Assembly: GCF_028622835.1 (NCBI RefSeq)
Contig: NZ_CP117677.1
Coordinates: 1,570,001-1,634,000, forward strand
DNA: 64,000 nucleotides
DNA from: Caloramator sp. mosi_1
GTDB lineage: Bacteria; Bacillota; Clostridia; Clostridiales; Caloramatoraceae
Direction of reading: 5' to 3'
The translations under genes and the position numbers were made by a program. Of this stretch, positions 32,339-42,341 are shown one piece after another; position 1 is the stretch's first letter; every line of letters starts with the position of its first letter. A model generated the notes under the pieces. That model saw nothing but the letters and a program-made list of their open reading frames with translations. It did no database searches and had not been told where the DNA came from.

Positions 32339-34263
32339 CTATTCGCTAACAAGCAATTTGTAAGCTGCTAAGTAATCTCTTCTAAAATATTCCACTAATG
32401 CTTTATATTTCATATCTCCTAATTTCAAATAACTATTTTCCATTAATATTGCAGCAGAATATGGCCAATTAGGAAATTCTCCGCTTAATGCATGGTTATA
32501 TATTATATCATATACTACTTTATTATCACGAAAATAATTCAGCTCTGCCCATTTAGCTAAACCTTCAGACACTGTCTTAAACCTTTTTCCATTACTCCAT
32601 TTAGAATTAAATGTTACATTACTACTGTTATAATTTAGACCTTCGTATATTGCAGCATGAGGTATGTTCATGTATTAAGGTTGCAAGAATTAAATCTTCT
32701 TTTAGTTTTTCTTTATCTAAAGACGTATCTTCTTGTAAAGTTTCTTCTATTCTTTTCTTAATCTCATCAAGGCATAATAGAACCACACCTGTTTTGTTTA
32801 TATAAAAATGTTCAGGATATCCATTTGATTTTAATTTATTAATCAGCTGTTTTTTTTCAATAGTAGGTAAAATATATACTCCATAAATATAAATAGTAGA
32901 AACAATCGATTTATACTTTACTAATTCCCTTTTCATCCTTTTTAACATATCAAAAATAATATTAATGGCTATCTCTAATGCAACAAGTATAGATTTAAGA
33001 TCTTTTTCCAATACCCCATTTCATCAACACATTTAACCAACTTAGTAAACTGTGCATTTGAAGTATATTTACGCCAAATTTCAAGTATAGGTTTAGCACC
33101 TCTATTTCCATACACATAAAAATATTCTCCACTTAAGCTTATATCGTTTCTATATCTCTCATTGATTTTTTAAAATCATCTCCATATATTTCAAATCTTC
33201 ATAGCAGTTAATAATAGGATCCTTTGCAGTCGATATTTCTGAAATAAAAATATTATTGTTATTTCTTTCATCAAAAATATATCAAACCTATCCTTAAGAA
33301 TATTTGATAAATTATAAGCTGTTTCTGCATAACCTCTTAAAATAAGAATTGCATTTCCAGACAAATTATGAAAACCTTCATATTCTATAGACCTTAATTG
33401 CCTCCCTATATTTTCTGGTAGAAATGCACCTGTATGAAATGTAAGAGATACTGATAAAATAAATTTTATTATTTCTTTTATATCATCTCTTAAATCAAGT
33501 TCATTATTATCTTTATCAATTATTTCTGTTTCAATATAATCCTTAATAACATACTTATCAACAATAAAAGTAGGAACAGGATAATACCTAAGTCCAGTTA
33601 CTTTTTCAACATATGGTATTGCCTTGAGCAGCATATTTCTTACAATTTCAGCATCATCTTCTTTTGTTGGAACAATTGGAAGAACTGTAACAGTAAAGTT
33701 AATATCCTTGGTTTCTTTATTTTCATTTAGTATTTCTTCTATTTTCTCAAGTTTATCTTCGATATATACATTCCTTTTGCTTTTCTTGGTTTTCTTAATA
33801 TCACCACTTAAATCAATTATTATTACTTCTATGTTATTTAGTTTTGAAATTTTATCCATTATTTCTTCATATGTATTTATACTTGAATTATCTTCTCCAT
33901 CTGTTACACATAAAATAATATTCTTATTATCATCCATTAAGTATCTACCTGAGATTGATCTGCTCTTATTTTGAATTTCATTTATCAAATCATTAATTGA
34001 ATCCCATATGCGAGAACTACTTCCCCAACAACTCATATATCTTAATCTTTTTCAAGCTCTTCTAAATCATTTGTAATACCTTCACTTTTCAATCTATTAG
34101 CAAAACTATATATAAATATTTCTTCAAATTCACATATTCTACCTTCTAAAAAAGATATAAGTTTTTCTTTCAATAAATCTATCTTTCTTGTTGAAGTATT
34201 AATATCTCTGTCCCACATACTACTTGAATTATCAATCAGTAAAAACAAATTCTTTCTTCCCAT
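32339..34263 (-). CDS. VWA-domain protein with C-terminal HExxH peptidase-like region, frameshifted
   Basis: ATG 34263 behind AAGAGGTG. The first residues GRKNLFLLIDNSSSMWDRD hold the MIDAS motif DxSxS of a von Willebrand A domain; after a missing base at 34040 the domain continues with SCWGSSSRIWDSI (MIDAS Thr/Ser region) and NIILCVTDGEDNSS (MIDAS Asp). The middle is an uncharacterised helical region. Near 32665 the reading LATLIHEHT changes frame into HAAIYEGLNY, giving HEHTH, an HExxH zinc motif, with EGLAKWAELN downstream as a possible third ligand. Up to 640 residues; it may instead be two genes split near 33155. A metal-dependent adhesion domain joined to a peptidase suggests a regulated protease. 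Confidence 0.62.
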
Positions 34264-34579
34264 TGTAACACCTCTTATAATTAATCTGATAATTATTATG
34301 AGGATTCGTAAATATTTTACTTGCTTCTAAAATTTTCTTCATAGGTTTTGAAATATAAACTTTATTTTGCTTGTTTTTAAATCTTTTTATTCTTGAATAG
34401 TGATCTGCATGTGTATGTGAAATTAATATTCCATCATAATTATCTTTAAAATCAACTTCTACATCCTGCTCATTTTCTATTGGTAATCCTATATCCAGCA
34501 AAATTGAATTATTTTCTGAAGTCAGTTCAATACAATTACCCCCTAACTCTCTTCCTCCACCCAAAAACCTTATTATCAT
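34232..34579 (-). CDS. Metallo-beta-lactamase-fold protein, short
   Basis: MIIRFLGGGRELGGNCIELT starts a metallo-beta-lactamase fold, with ILLDIGLP and the zinc motif ISHTHADHYS (HxHxDH). Only 115 residues are encoded; the later histidine and aspartate ligands are missing and the last 20 residues run into the VWA gene's ribosome binding site. Resemblance is to RNase J-like/exonuclease MBLs. Either the gene was shortened by deletion or it is a stand-alone fragment. Starts inside the stop of the nuclease-like gene (4-base overlap). Confidence 0.7.
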   Translation of the reverse strand: MIIRFLGGGRELGGNCIELTSENNSILLDIGLPIENEQDVEVDFKDNYDGILISHTHADHYSRIKRFKNKQNKVYISKPMKKILEASKIFTNPHNNYQINYKRCYNGKKEFVFTD

Positions 34580-35307
34580 ATCTTACCAACTCCAAGATCA
34601 AAAACACTAACATCCAATCGTTTAAGTAAATTTTTTAGAAATGGCATTTCACCTTTCATTAATTCCAAATATTCTTCATCTCTTTCATTTTCATTAAAAA
34701 TTAATACCGCTTTTTTATTTGTTCATTTGTATATCCATTAAAATCCTGATAACTTTTTAAAAATTAACTTTATCTAACCACTGGTAATATGTTGCTATCT
34801 CTAATGCTGCTTTTAATAAAGTTTCTTCATTAGCCTCTTTATCCTTGTGTTTATAACACTTAAGTTCTATTAACCATATACTGTTCTTGGATTTGCTAAT
34901 AAGGTCAATTTTACCTACTCCATCATCCTTTTGTGTTTTCTTCAATGGTATTTGATAGTCTATTATTTCTCCTAATTCTCCAAAAATAATGCCAAAATTT
35001 TTGATGCATTAAATAATGCAATAGCTATTCTATCTTCAATTCTGTTTGAAGTAGTATTGGAAGTGGTAACAACACCTGTATGTCCTGCATTGTAATTTGA
35101 GCGACTAATATGTTGGATTCCATTCAATTGTTTAACAAAGTTATTAATTATCAATTCTCGAGATATAACCTCAGTATAGTATTCTTCTGTATCTTTGGTC
35201 TTTCCCTTGTAATTTAAAAATCCCTCTTTATATAACTCTTCGGGCTTTTTATTTGATCTGGCAAAATTCAATTTATTTATTATTTCTTGTTCTGAATACT
35301 TAATCAT
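34576..35307 (-). CDS. PD-(D/E)XK nuclease-like protein, frameshifted
   Basis: ATG 35307 behind AAAAGGAGG. N-terminal 110 residues are polar with a conserved-looking RSNYNAGHTGVVTTSNTTSN. After a shift near 34980 comes DGVGKIDLISKSKN and then SIWLIELKCYKHKD, the Asp and Glu-x-Lys of a PD-(D/E)XK nuclease core. Further shifts near 34765 and 34715 give NGYTNEQIKKAVLIFNEN and an ending LDVSVFDLGVGKI. About 243 residues. Could cleave DNA or RNA as an effector. The family is not known to me. Confidence 0.55.
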
Positions 35308-35324
35308 ATTATTATCCTCCTTTT

Positions 35325-35704
35325 TTAAATTACTATTATCCTCTCATTAACATCAAAGTAAGTAGTAGCTGTCTTTATACCTTTTACATTTATAGGAACA
35401 CTTCTTTGATTACGATATCCAAATACAAATTTAAAAACATAACCCCAAAACGCCCCTATGGCTTTCTTTTCATAATCAGTTAAATTTGATGGTATTTTAT
35501 CATTAACTAACACAAAAACCTTTACAGGTGGAACATTTAAAACATCATTACAAAATATTATTTTATTCATCAAATCCTGATTTTTAACTGTTTTTATACA
35601 TTCATCCCATAAAAATCCTGAATCTATAAAAGTACTAAATGCTTTATAAGTTTTACTAAAGCCATCATATATTTTTTTATTATTTCTTCTGAAGTAAAAT
35701 TCAA
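35325..35704 (-). CDS. Unknown protein, first gene of the VWA/MBL operon, frameshifted
   Basis: TTG 35704 behind AAAGGGAGTG; reads MNFTSEEIIKK, then IYDGFSKTYKAFSTFIDSGF, and after shifts VKVFVLVNDKIPSNLTDYEK and FGYRNQRSVPINVKGIKTAT. About 126 residues. No domain recognised. The IS copy B ends 26 bases upstream of the start, so the native promoter is gone or supplied by the IS. Its place at the head of the operon suggests an integral component. Confidence 0.5.
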
Positions 35705-35729
35705 ATTTACATCACTCCCTTTGTTATTT

Positions 35730-37244
35730 GAGCAAATTGCATATTTTTAAAACCTTGAAAATACTTAATTTTTAGTAACACAAAAAGGAAATTCACCCCA
35801 AATGTCGAATATAATAAGTGTGAATAAAATACCAACAAAGGGGTGAATCCTACTTATGTATATTCGACAAGAATGTCTATTTTCCTTCGAGGAAATATTA
35901 AAATTTCAAAAAGAAAATAAACTTCAATTAATTTTATCTCAACTTGATTTTAGTAACTTGATAAATAAACTTACGAAACCTAAACATAAAAGAGGTCCCA
36001 AAGGATATAACCCTGTTTCTTTAATTAATGCATTAATTGCTATGCAATTAGAGAAAATCAATGATTTTGAAAGATTAAAGCAAAGATTAGATTCTGACTT
36101 ATACTTTAAATTTAATTGTGGTTTTGATATATTAAAACCTTCACCTTCTACATCAACTTTTAGTAGATTTTTATCTAAAATATCATCTATGCCTGATGTA
36201 GAAGAAGAATTTAAACGTCTTGTGCTAAAAGTTAAAAATTTAGGTATCATTGATGATACTAATGTTGCCATTGATGCTACTAAATTAGATTCCTTTGAAA
36301 AAGCTAAACCTAAATCCAAAATCTCTGATGATGGAGTATCTCCTAATTGGGGCAAGAAAAAGATACTGATGGTAATGATATAAAGTGGTTTGGTTGGAAA
36401 GCACATATAATAGTAGATTGTAAAAGTGAATTACCACTTTATGTAGACATTACTCCTGCAAGTTTTAATGATGGTAAGTATGCTATTTGTTTACTTAAAA
36501 AATTTAAACAATTTTGGGGTTCTATATTAAGTCCTAGATATTACATAATGGATTCAAGTTATGATATTGAGGAAAATTACAACTACATTATAAATAATAC
36601 TAATGGTCAAGCAATTATAGCATACAACAAAAGAGGTAGTTATGCTCCACCAGAAGGATTTAATGATAACCTATGGCCTATATGTTCTATGGGATATCCT
36701 CTTTCATTTTGGGGTATAGATGGAAATTATATAAAACTTCGTTGTCCCTCATGCTACAGGGAAAGTTGATTGTCCATATGGGCTAAGCTGGTGTAGCAGT
36801 TCAAACTATGGGTATTGTTTAAAAGTAAATTATAAGAAAAACCATAGGTTATTTAGCTATCCGCTAAGAGGCTCAAAAAAATGGGTTAAATTATATAACT
36901 TAAGAACCTCTGTTGAAAGATGCAATAGTAGATTAAAAGAATACTTAAATTTAGATAATATACGCTCCGCAGGAATAGCCAAAGCTAAAACATGGGCATT
37001 ACTCAATTGTATATCATTAGTTGCTGGAACAATAGCTGTAAATAAATTAAACACATTATCCACAAGTGCTTAGTGGCAATAAAATATAATATTTACCATA
37101 AAATCACAATATTTGTTTGTGGTTTATTAAAGTGCGTCAAAAACACATATTTAAATCAATTTTTATTTAAAATAAAACAAATCAACATTACAACCTGTGG
37201 ATAAATGATACAGTTTTAAAATTTCTTAATTGTGCAATTTCCTC
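35730..37244 (+). mobile_element. IS1182/IS5-like element, copy B
   Basis: 1515 bp. Ends GAGCAAATTGCATATTTTTA at 35730 and the complement of GAGGAAATTGCACAATTAAG at 37244, matching copy A in reverse. The two copies are inverted around 31884-35729. Confidence 0.88.
35856..37073 (+). CDS. IS1182/IS5-like transposase, copy B, frameshifted
   Basis: Same protein as copy A, 406 residues from ATG 35856 to TAG 37071-37073. The N-terminal region is intact here. Breaks are at about 36361 (KKKDTDG, identical to copy A) and 36755 (before ATGKVDCPYG). DDE residues as in copy A. Confidence 0.87.
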
Positions 37245-37411
37245 ATATGTAAATTTGAACGATACATATTTATTCTTATTCTTAAATTTATGGTTTAGAA
37301 ATTTATGAAAGTTTTATAAAGATGCACACCTTTAAGCAGAAATATAAAATAATTTAGCAATATTGAGGGTGTTAACCATACTAAAAAATCCACTAACTTG
37401 TATCAACATCA

Positions 37412-37520
37412 TCGTCCAAAGACAAATTTGAACGATTCATTGATACGATAGATAAAAGCCTTGAGAAATCAGGGCTTTTTGTTTTGTAGTGTAAAAAGAC
37501 TTGGAGACGAGGGGAATTGA
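37412..37520. repeat. Dispersed repeat R1 carrying a terminator, copy 1
   Basis: A stretch of about 110 bases (ATCGTCCAAAGACAAATTTG ... GGAGACGAGGGGAATT) is nearly repeated at 49503-49610. It contains the hairpin AAGCCTTGA-GAAA-TCAGGGCTT followed by TTTG (37456-37480), also at 57240-57265 and in decayed form near 5720-5752. 37245-37411 has nothing else. Confidence 0.7.
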
Positions 37521-37635
37521 ATATATAATTTAAAAAAGAAGGGAAATAAGTTTTGATGTAGAAATATAAAATTATTAGTCTAAAAATCTTTGATCATAAT
37601 TTTATGTAAATTTTATTTTAACAGAGGTGTTATAA

Positions 37636-38337
37636 TTGAGTAAAAATATTAAAGAAGATTTAAAAAATTCAAAAGAAGATATTTTGCATACTGCTGCAAA
37701 AACTGGGTTATCAATGATACCAGTATTTGGAGGAGTTGCTGCTGAAATTTTTTCAAACATAATTGCACCTCCTATTTCAAAAAGAAGGGATGAGTGGTTA
37801 ATACGCATTTATAAGGAGTTGGAAAATATAAAAAGTAAAATACAAAATTTTGATTGGGATTCTTTATCACAGAATGATAATTTTATTACTATAGTTATGC
37901 ATGCCACACAAACAGCAATAAAAAATCATAATGAGGAGAAATTGGAGGCTTTAAAAAATGCAGTATTAAATTCAGCTATAAAAATAGAAATTGATGAGAA
38001 CTTACAGCTAATGTTTATTAATTATATAGATTTATTAACACCGTGGCATTTGAAAATCTTCACCTATTTTAGAAATCCAAGAGAATGGCTTAATGAAAGA
38101 AAAATAAATATACCGCAATTTTATACGACTTCGCCTGCAAATATACTTGAGATTGCTTTTCCAGAATTAAAAGGTAAAAGAAACTTCTATGACATAATAA
38201 TCAAAGATCTTTATTCTAAGGGATTATTAGAACTAGAAAGTTTACATACAACAATGACAGAAAGTGGTGCACTTACTTCAAGAACAACTGAAATTGGAAA
38301 TAAATTCATAACGTATATTTCTATTCCAAAAGTTTAA
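37636..38337 (+). CDS. Unknown protein with amphipathic glycine-rich segment
   Basis: TTG 37636 with AGAGGTG upstream. 233 residues, unbroken. Residues 20-45 (TGLSMIPVFGGVAAEIFSNI) are hydrophobic and glycine-rich, like a membrane-insertion helix; the remaining 190 residues are helical and charged. No catalytic motif. Stand-alone gene between mobile remnants, as often seen for abortive-infection proteins, but that is inference. Confidence 0.55.
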   Translation: MSKNIKEDLKNSKEDILHTAAKTGLSMIPVFGGVAAEIFSNIIAPPISKRRDEWLIRIYKELENIKSKIQNFDWDSLSQNDNFITIVMHATQTAIKNHNEEKLEALKNAVLNSAIKIEIDENLQLMFINYIDLLTPWHLKIFTYFRNPREWLNERKINIPQFYTTSPANILEIAFPELKGKRNFYDIIIKDLYSKGLLELESLHTTMTESGALTSRTTEIGNKFITYISIPKV

Positions 38338-38499
38338 AAGAAGATTTTAATTAATAATTGGGTAAGAGTAAGAATAAGAACATTGATAACAGTATCCTAC
38401 TTTGATAAAATTTAGACAAATAATTAAGTAGAAGAAATTATAAAGTTTGAATTATATAATGGTTCGATTATAGGGAAGAATTTAATATAGATTAATAGT

Positions 38500-38650
38500 T
38501 TTTGTCAAAGCTAAGGGGGATATTTGACTAGAATGCTTGTCCTTTCTTGTTTGAGAGTGATTTTAAAGTATTGAGTATCCCCTAAAAAATTTACGATAAA
38601 AAGACTAACGGAAGTTGAATTGTAAATGGTAAAATGTTTTATCAAATTAG
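38500..38650 (-). mobile_element. ISL3 end remnant
   Basis: Matches the reverse complement of the ISL3 right end at 12250-12400: TTTTTGTCAAAGCTAAGGGG, then AGAATGCTTGTCCTTTCTTG and ACGATAAAAAGACTAACGG. Strongly diverged and without coding. The remainder of 38338-38940 has no supported gene. Confidence 0.7.
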
Positions 38651-38945
38651 AACAACACATTTTTATAAGCTTTTAGAAATAAGAGTTTTTGTTAAAGTGG
38701 ATATGGTTACATAAACGTTTCACATTGAGTGCGTGGTATTGATGTAAGAGGTAATGCAGGTTTTATAATAACTCAAATTGAATGAAAATCATAGTATAAT
38801 ATTAGTTTATTTGTACAACAACTGTAATGTTTTTATGCACATATACTGGTATCCTCATCACATATAACATTTGAAGACTTGTAAACAGTAGCATAAAAAA
38901 CAAAATCCTGCTAAAATAATGTTAAGGGAATTGGAGGTAGATGAT

Positions 38946-39852
38946 ATGCCAAAGAAAGGTAATTTAAATAAGGATAATTATAACGATAAAATAAAAGTAC
39001 AAAGTGTAGATATAAAAAAGACTATGACCTAATCCCACCAAAGATGGATTTTGTGTTTAAATATATCTTTGGAAGTCAGCAACATAAAAGAGCATTAGTT
39101 TCATTCCTAAGTGCAGTACTAAGAGTACCTAAGGAAGAACTAAAAGGACTTGAAATACTAAATAGCGAGCTTATAAAAAATCATAAGAAAGATAAAAGGG
39201 AGTCTTAGATGTAAGGATAAAAACTAAGGATGGGAAAGAAATAGACATAGAAGTTCAAATAATTGACAGTGGTTACATGGCAGAGAGAACACTCTTTTAC
39301 TGGAGCAAGATGTACACGCAACAATTAGAATCAGGACTAGACTACACACATTTAAAGAAATGTATAACTATAAACATAGTGGACTTTGATGTAACACCAC
39401 TTAAAAAGCTAAGCTCAGTCTACCACATATTTGAGGATGAAACAAAATTTAAGCTAACAGATGTACTTGAAATACATTTTTTAGAGCTTAAGAAACTTTA
39501 TAATCCAGAAGTTCCAAAGGATGAAGATGATCCGCTGGTAATGTGGATGGAATTCATAGATGGAAAGAGGGAGGTGATTGATGTGCTATCAAAGAAGAAT
39601 GAAGACATCAACTACGCATACGACCTTCTAAAGATAATAAGCAAGGATAAGAAAGCAAGGATGGAATACGAAGCAAGGATGGCTGCAATTAGGGATGAAA
39701 TGACAAGACTACATGTAGCTGAGAAAAAAGGCATAGAAATTGGAATGCAGAAAGGTAAAATAGAAGTAGCAGAAAATCTAATTAATCTTGGACTTGATAT
39801 AAATACAATAATAAAAGCAACAGGATTAACTGAAGAAGAAGAGAAAGAATAA
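38946..39852 (+). CDS. Rpn-family nuclease (PD-(D/E)XK), frameshifted
   Basis: ATG 38946 after GGAGGT. MDFVFKYIFGSQQHKRALVS is the diagnostic Rpn/PDDEXK opening; then VLDVRIKTKDGKEIDIEVQ gives the catalytic Asp and Glu-x-Gln. Two single-base losses (near 39020 and 39203). The C-terminal IGMQKGKIEVAENLINLG is the usual Rpn tail. About 303 residues, full length. Rpn proteins cut DNA and promote RecA-independent recombination; some act in phage defence. Confidence 0.9.
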
Positions 39853-39897
39853 GAAAAGAAATGAAAAATAAAGCTCATTAATAAACACCATAACTTA

Positions 39898-39930
39898 AAG
39901 AGGAAGCGGTAAATACTGCTTCCTCTTTTT
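39898..39930 (+). terminator. Terminator after rpn
   Basis: AAAGAGGAAGC pairs with GCTTCCTCTTT, followed by a T-run. It lies 46 bases after the stop codon. Confidence 0.8.
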
Positions 39931-39950
39931 CATGTGTGCCCAGCATGGGC

Positions 39951-40080
39951 GTAAGCGTCAAAAATTAAGTACCTAGATATCTCATCCTCCCATTGATAGA
40001 ATAAAAGCAAATACTATCGATGGGAGGTAATTTATTGGTAAAAATTAAGCTATGCTAAATGGGAGGAGTATATATAAACC
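39951..40080. mobile_element. IS66 end remnant with tnpA start
   Basis: GTAAGCGTCAAAAATTAAGT, then the upstream leader with CCTCCCATTGATAGAATAAA and the first codons of tnpA (AMLNGRS-like, broken). It matches 14820-14925 in reverse orientation. The rest of the element is missing. Next, 40081-40383 contains only a small hairpin (AGGGTG...CACCCT) and no gene. Confidence 0.75.
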
Positions 40081-40383
40081 CCAAAGGGTGCGTAGCGGCA
40101 AACTACTCACCCTTTAATATTGCACTCCAATAACAAAATCAAAAATTTCTCTTAAAATATCATTTCAACCTGCCTATACATTTCAAAATGGCCAAAGGTA
40201 TTTCTATATATATACATTGAGGCTTCTTCAGAAACATTACACATGAGCTTGAATCATAGCAGGACTTAGACCATGAATATTTTTAAATAAAGCAATAGGT
40301 GCTAAAAGTTCAGCAGCAAAGTTATGCAAATAATTAAAAATATTTAGTAAAATATGGTTCACAATTTATGAATAACTTGATAA

Positions 40384-40416
40384 TATTTACGCATAGGTGT
40401 GAAATATGCGTAAATA
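40384..40416 (+). promoter_or_regulatory. Inverted-repeat operator before the XRE repressor
   Basis: TATTTACGCAT at 40384-40394 and its exact complement ATGCGTAAATA at 40406-40416. The arms are 11 bases, the gap 11, so centres are 22 bases apart, two helical turns. It lies 15 bases before the repressor's start, fitting autoregulation by the HTH protein. Confidence 0.65.
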
Positions 40417-40430
40417 GAGGAGGTGAGTTC

Positions 40431-40840
40431 ATGAAAGAAAAATATATTCGTTTTGGTGATTTTATAAAACAAAAAGGCTAAATGATCCAAGAAAATTAAC
40501 ACTTAAAGATGTATCAGAAATGTTAGGAATATCTTTAAGTTTATTGAGCGATATAGAAAATAACAGGAGAAAACCTTTTGATGCTGATAAGATTGAGAAA
40601 TTTGCACAGGAGCTTAACCTTTCAGGAGAAGATAAAGCTAAAATGTATGATTTAGCCGCAAGAGAACGTAAGGAAATACCATCAGATATAGAAGAAATAA
40701 TGATGTATGATGAAATAGGAGATATGGCAAGGTTTGCTTTAAGACAATCAAATGCTGGAGTTGTAACTGAAGAGGATTGGAAAAAATTCATAAGAGAAAT
40801 TGAGAAAAAAAGGAGAAATAAAATGATTGAATTCGGTTGA
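40431..40840 (+). CDS. XRE-family HTH transcriptional regulator
   Basis: ATG 40431 after GAGGAGGTGAG. MKEKYIRFGDFIKQK, then (missing A near 40478) LTLKDVSEMLGISLSLLSDI, a canonical HTH_3. About 136 residues with a linker and C-terminal coil. Directly upstream of an ImmA-type peptidase, as in ICE and prophage repressor/antirepressor pairs. Controls its own promoter through the operator at 40384. Confidence 0.85.
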
Positions 40841-40847
40841 GGTAAAT

Positions 40848-41644
40848 TTGATAAAAAACAAACAACCCGATAATAAGTGATAAAGAGATAGACAAGCTTG
40901 CTGAATTGATTTTAAAGGATTATAAACCTAATCTTTTAAACGAACCAAGTACAATTAATTATATGCACTTTTTAGAATCATATTTAGGTGCTAACTTAGA
41001 GTTCCAATATATTTATTATGAGGAGAATGAAAAGCCAAAATTAGGAGCAACAGCATTTGATAAAGGAAAATTAAAAATATTTGATAAAGAAAACTTGTGT
41101 ACAAGAGACATTATAGTGAAGGAAAATACTATAATTCTTGATATTAGTATTATGGAAAAAGGTAAAGAACCATTAGCTTTATTTACAGCACTTCATGAAG
41201 CAGGACATTTTTGGATGCATAAAAAGTATATAAGAAATGTGGTGAACAATTATCAATATTTAATACAAATAAGATAAATATGGAACCTGTAATATGTTGT
41301 CGTACAAGCAGTATTGAAAACTTTGAAGGTAAAAAACAATTAATCACTCCTGAAGACTTTAGAGAGCATCAAGCAGATTATTTTGCAGCTGCTATTGCTA
41401 TGCCTAAATCTACATTTATTCCTCTTGCAAATAAGATTTTAAAAGATAAGGGTATTAATAATGGAAAAGTAGTAACAGGTATAGACTCAAAACTCGATAA
41501 ATTTGCTGAGTATGAGTTTCCTAATAAAATAGCTGAAGCCTATGGGGTATCAAAAAAGCAGCAAAAATAAAATTAAAAAAGTTTGGATTTATAATAGGAA
41601 AGGATGAATTTTTAAAACAAGGAAATCAGCTAACGTTTCTTTAG
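40848..41644 (+). CDS. ImmA/IrrE-family metallopeptidase, frameshifted
   Basis: Begins near TTG 40848. ALFTALHEAGHFWMHK provides the HExxH zinc motif, and EHQADYFAAAIAMP the downstream ligand with the E-x-x-A-x-x-F/A-A pattern. Breaks near 40873, 41275 and 41563 look like single missing bases. About 265 residues. Such proteases cut the neighbouring XRE repressor to switch on a mobile element. Confidence 0.88.
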
Positions 41645-41755
41645 TTCTTTGTTAGTGCAATATTTAAAGTAAATATAAACAAAAGTTTAAGAATAATTTT
41701 TTTAATTATAATTACGCGAATTGGTGAACATAGTGAAAAAGGGGGATGAAAAACA

Positions 41756-41863
41756 ATGGAAAAGGTAAAATGCCCAATATGTAATCAAAGATTGTTTGAT
41801 TTAAAATTTGGTGAAGTTGAACTGGAAATAAAGTGTCCAAGGTGTAAAAAGTCATCAACATAA
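41756..41863 (+). CDS. Com-like zinc-finger mini-protein
   Basis: 35 residues: MEKVKCPICNQRLFDL followed by a second pair CPRCKKSS. Two CxxC knuckles spaced as in Mu phage Com, which frees the start site of the adjacent modification gene mRNA. A GGGGGATG ribosome binding site precedes it. It is a phage-type regulator. Confidence 0.75.
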   Translation: MEKVKCPICNQRLFDLKFGEVELEIKCPRCKKSST

Positions 41864-41920
41864 AAAGACATCCTAGTTATAAATAATCATACCGAGCAAC
41901 GGAGTCAAATGAACTACCAA

Positions 41921-41970
41921 ATAGCCGGATGAGTTAGATAAAACATTCTAACTTATCGGGCTATTTTTTA
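41921..41970 (+). terminator. Strong terminator
   Basis: ATAGCCGGATGAGTTAGA pairs with TCTAACTTATCGGGCTAT and ends in TTTTTTA. Confidence 0.85.
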
Positions 41971-42055
41971 TAAAAATTTTTTCAAATAGGAAAAAACCTT
42001 CCTATTTAACTTTTATTATAAAGCCACAGAGCAAGGGAAAGGGGGTGAGAAAGTG

Positions 42056-42285
42056 ATGGGACCAAATGAAAGGCGGATGCAAATAATAGAAGCATTGTGC
42101 AGAAGAAGGCAGGATACAATGAAGAATTTAGCTTTTGAGTTTGGAGTTACAGAAAGAACTATTAGAAATGACATAAATATCCTATCACTTTCTTACCCTA
42201 TAGAAACCATTCGAGGAAATGGTGGTGGGGTTAGGATTATGGATGGTTACAAATTAAACCATGTTATTGTCAATCAAAATTCCCC
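42056..42285 (+). pseudogene. HTH (DeoR/HTH_11-type) regulator, truncated by IS21
   Basis: ATG 42056 after AAAGGGGGTGAG. MGPNERRMQIIEALCRRRQD, then FGVTERTIRNDINIL, a DeoR-type winged helix, and the GNGGGVRIMDGY wing. At 42285 reading passes into the IS21 end, so only the DNA-binding domain remains. Confidence 0.85.
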
Positions 42286-42341
42286 ACTTTCGGGAAGATT
42301 TTTCCCCACCTGAAAATGTAAAAAATAAAAGCACATACTTT

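Noticed and set aside
37430..37500. tRNA gene suspected from the short stem in the R1 repeat
   Set aside because: The fold is a GNRA-loop terminator followed by T residues; no cloverleaf or anticodon arm can be drawn.
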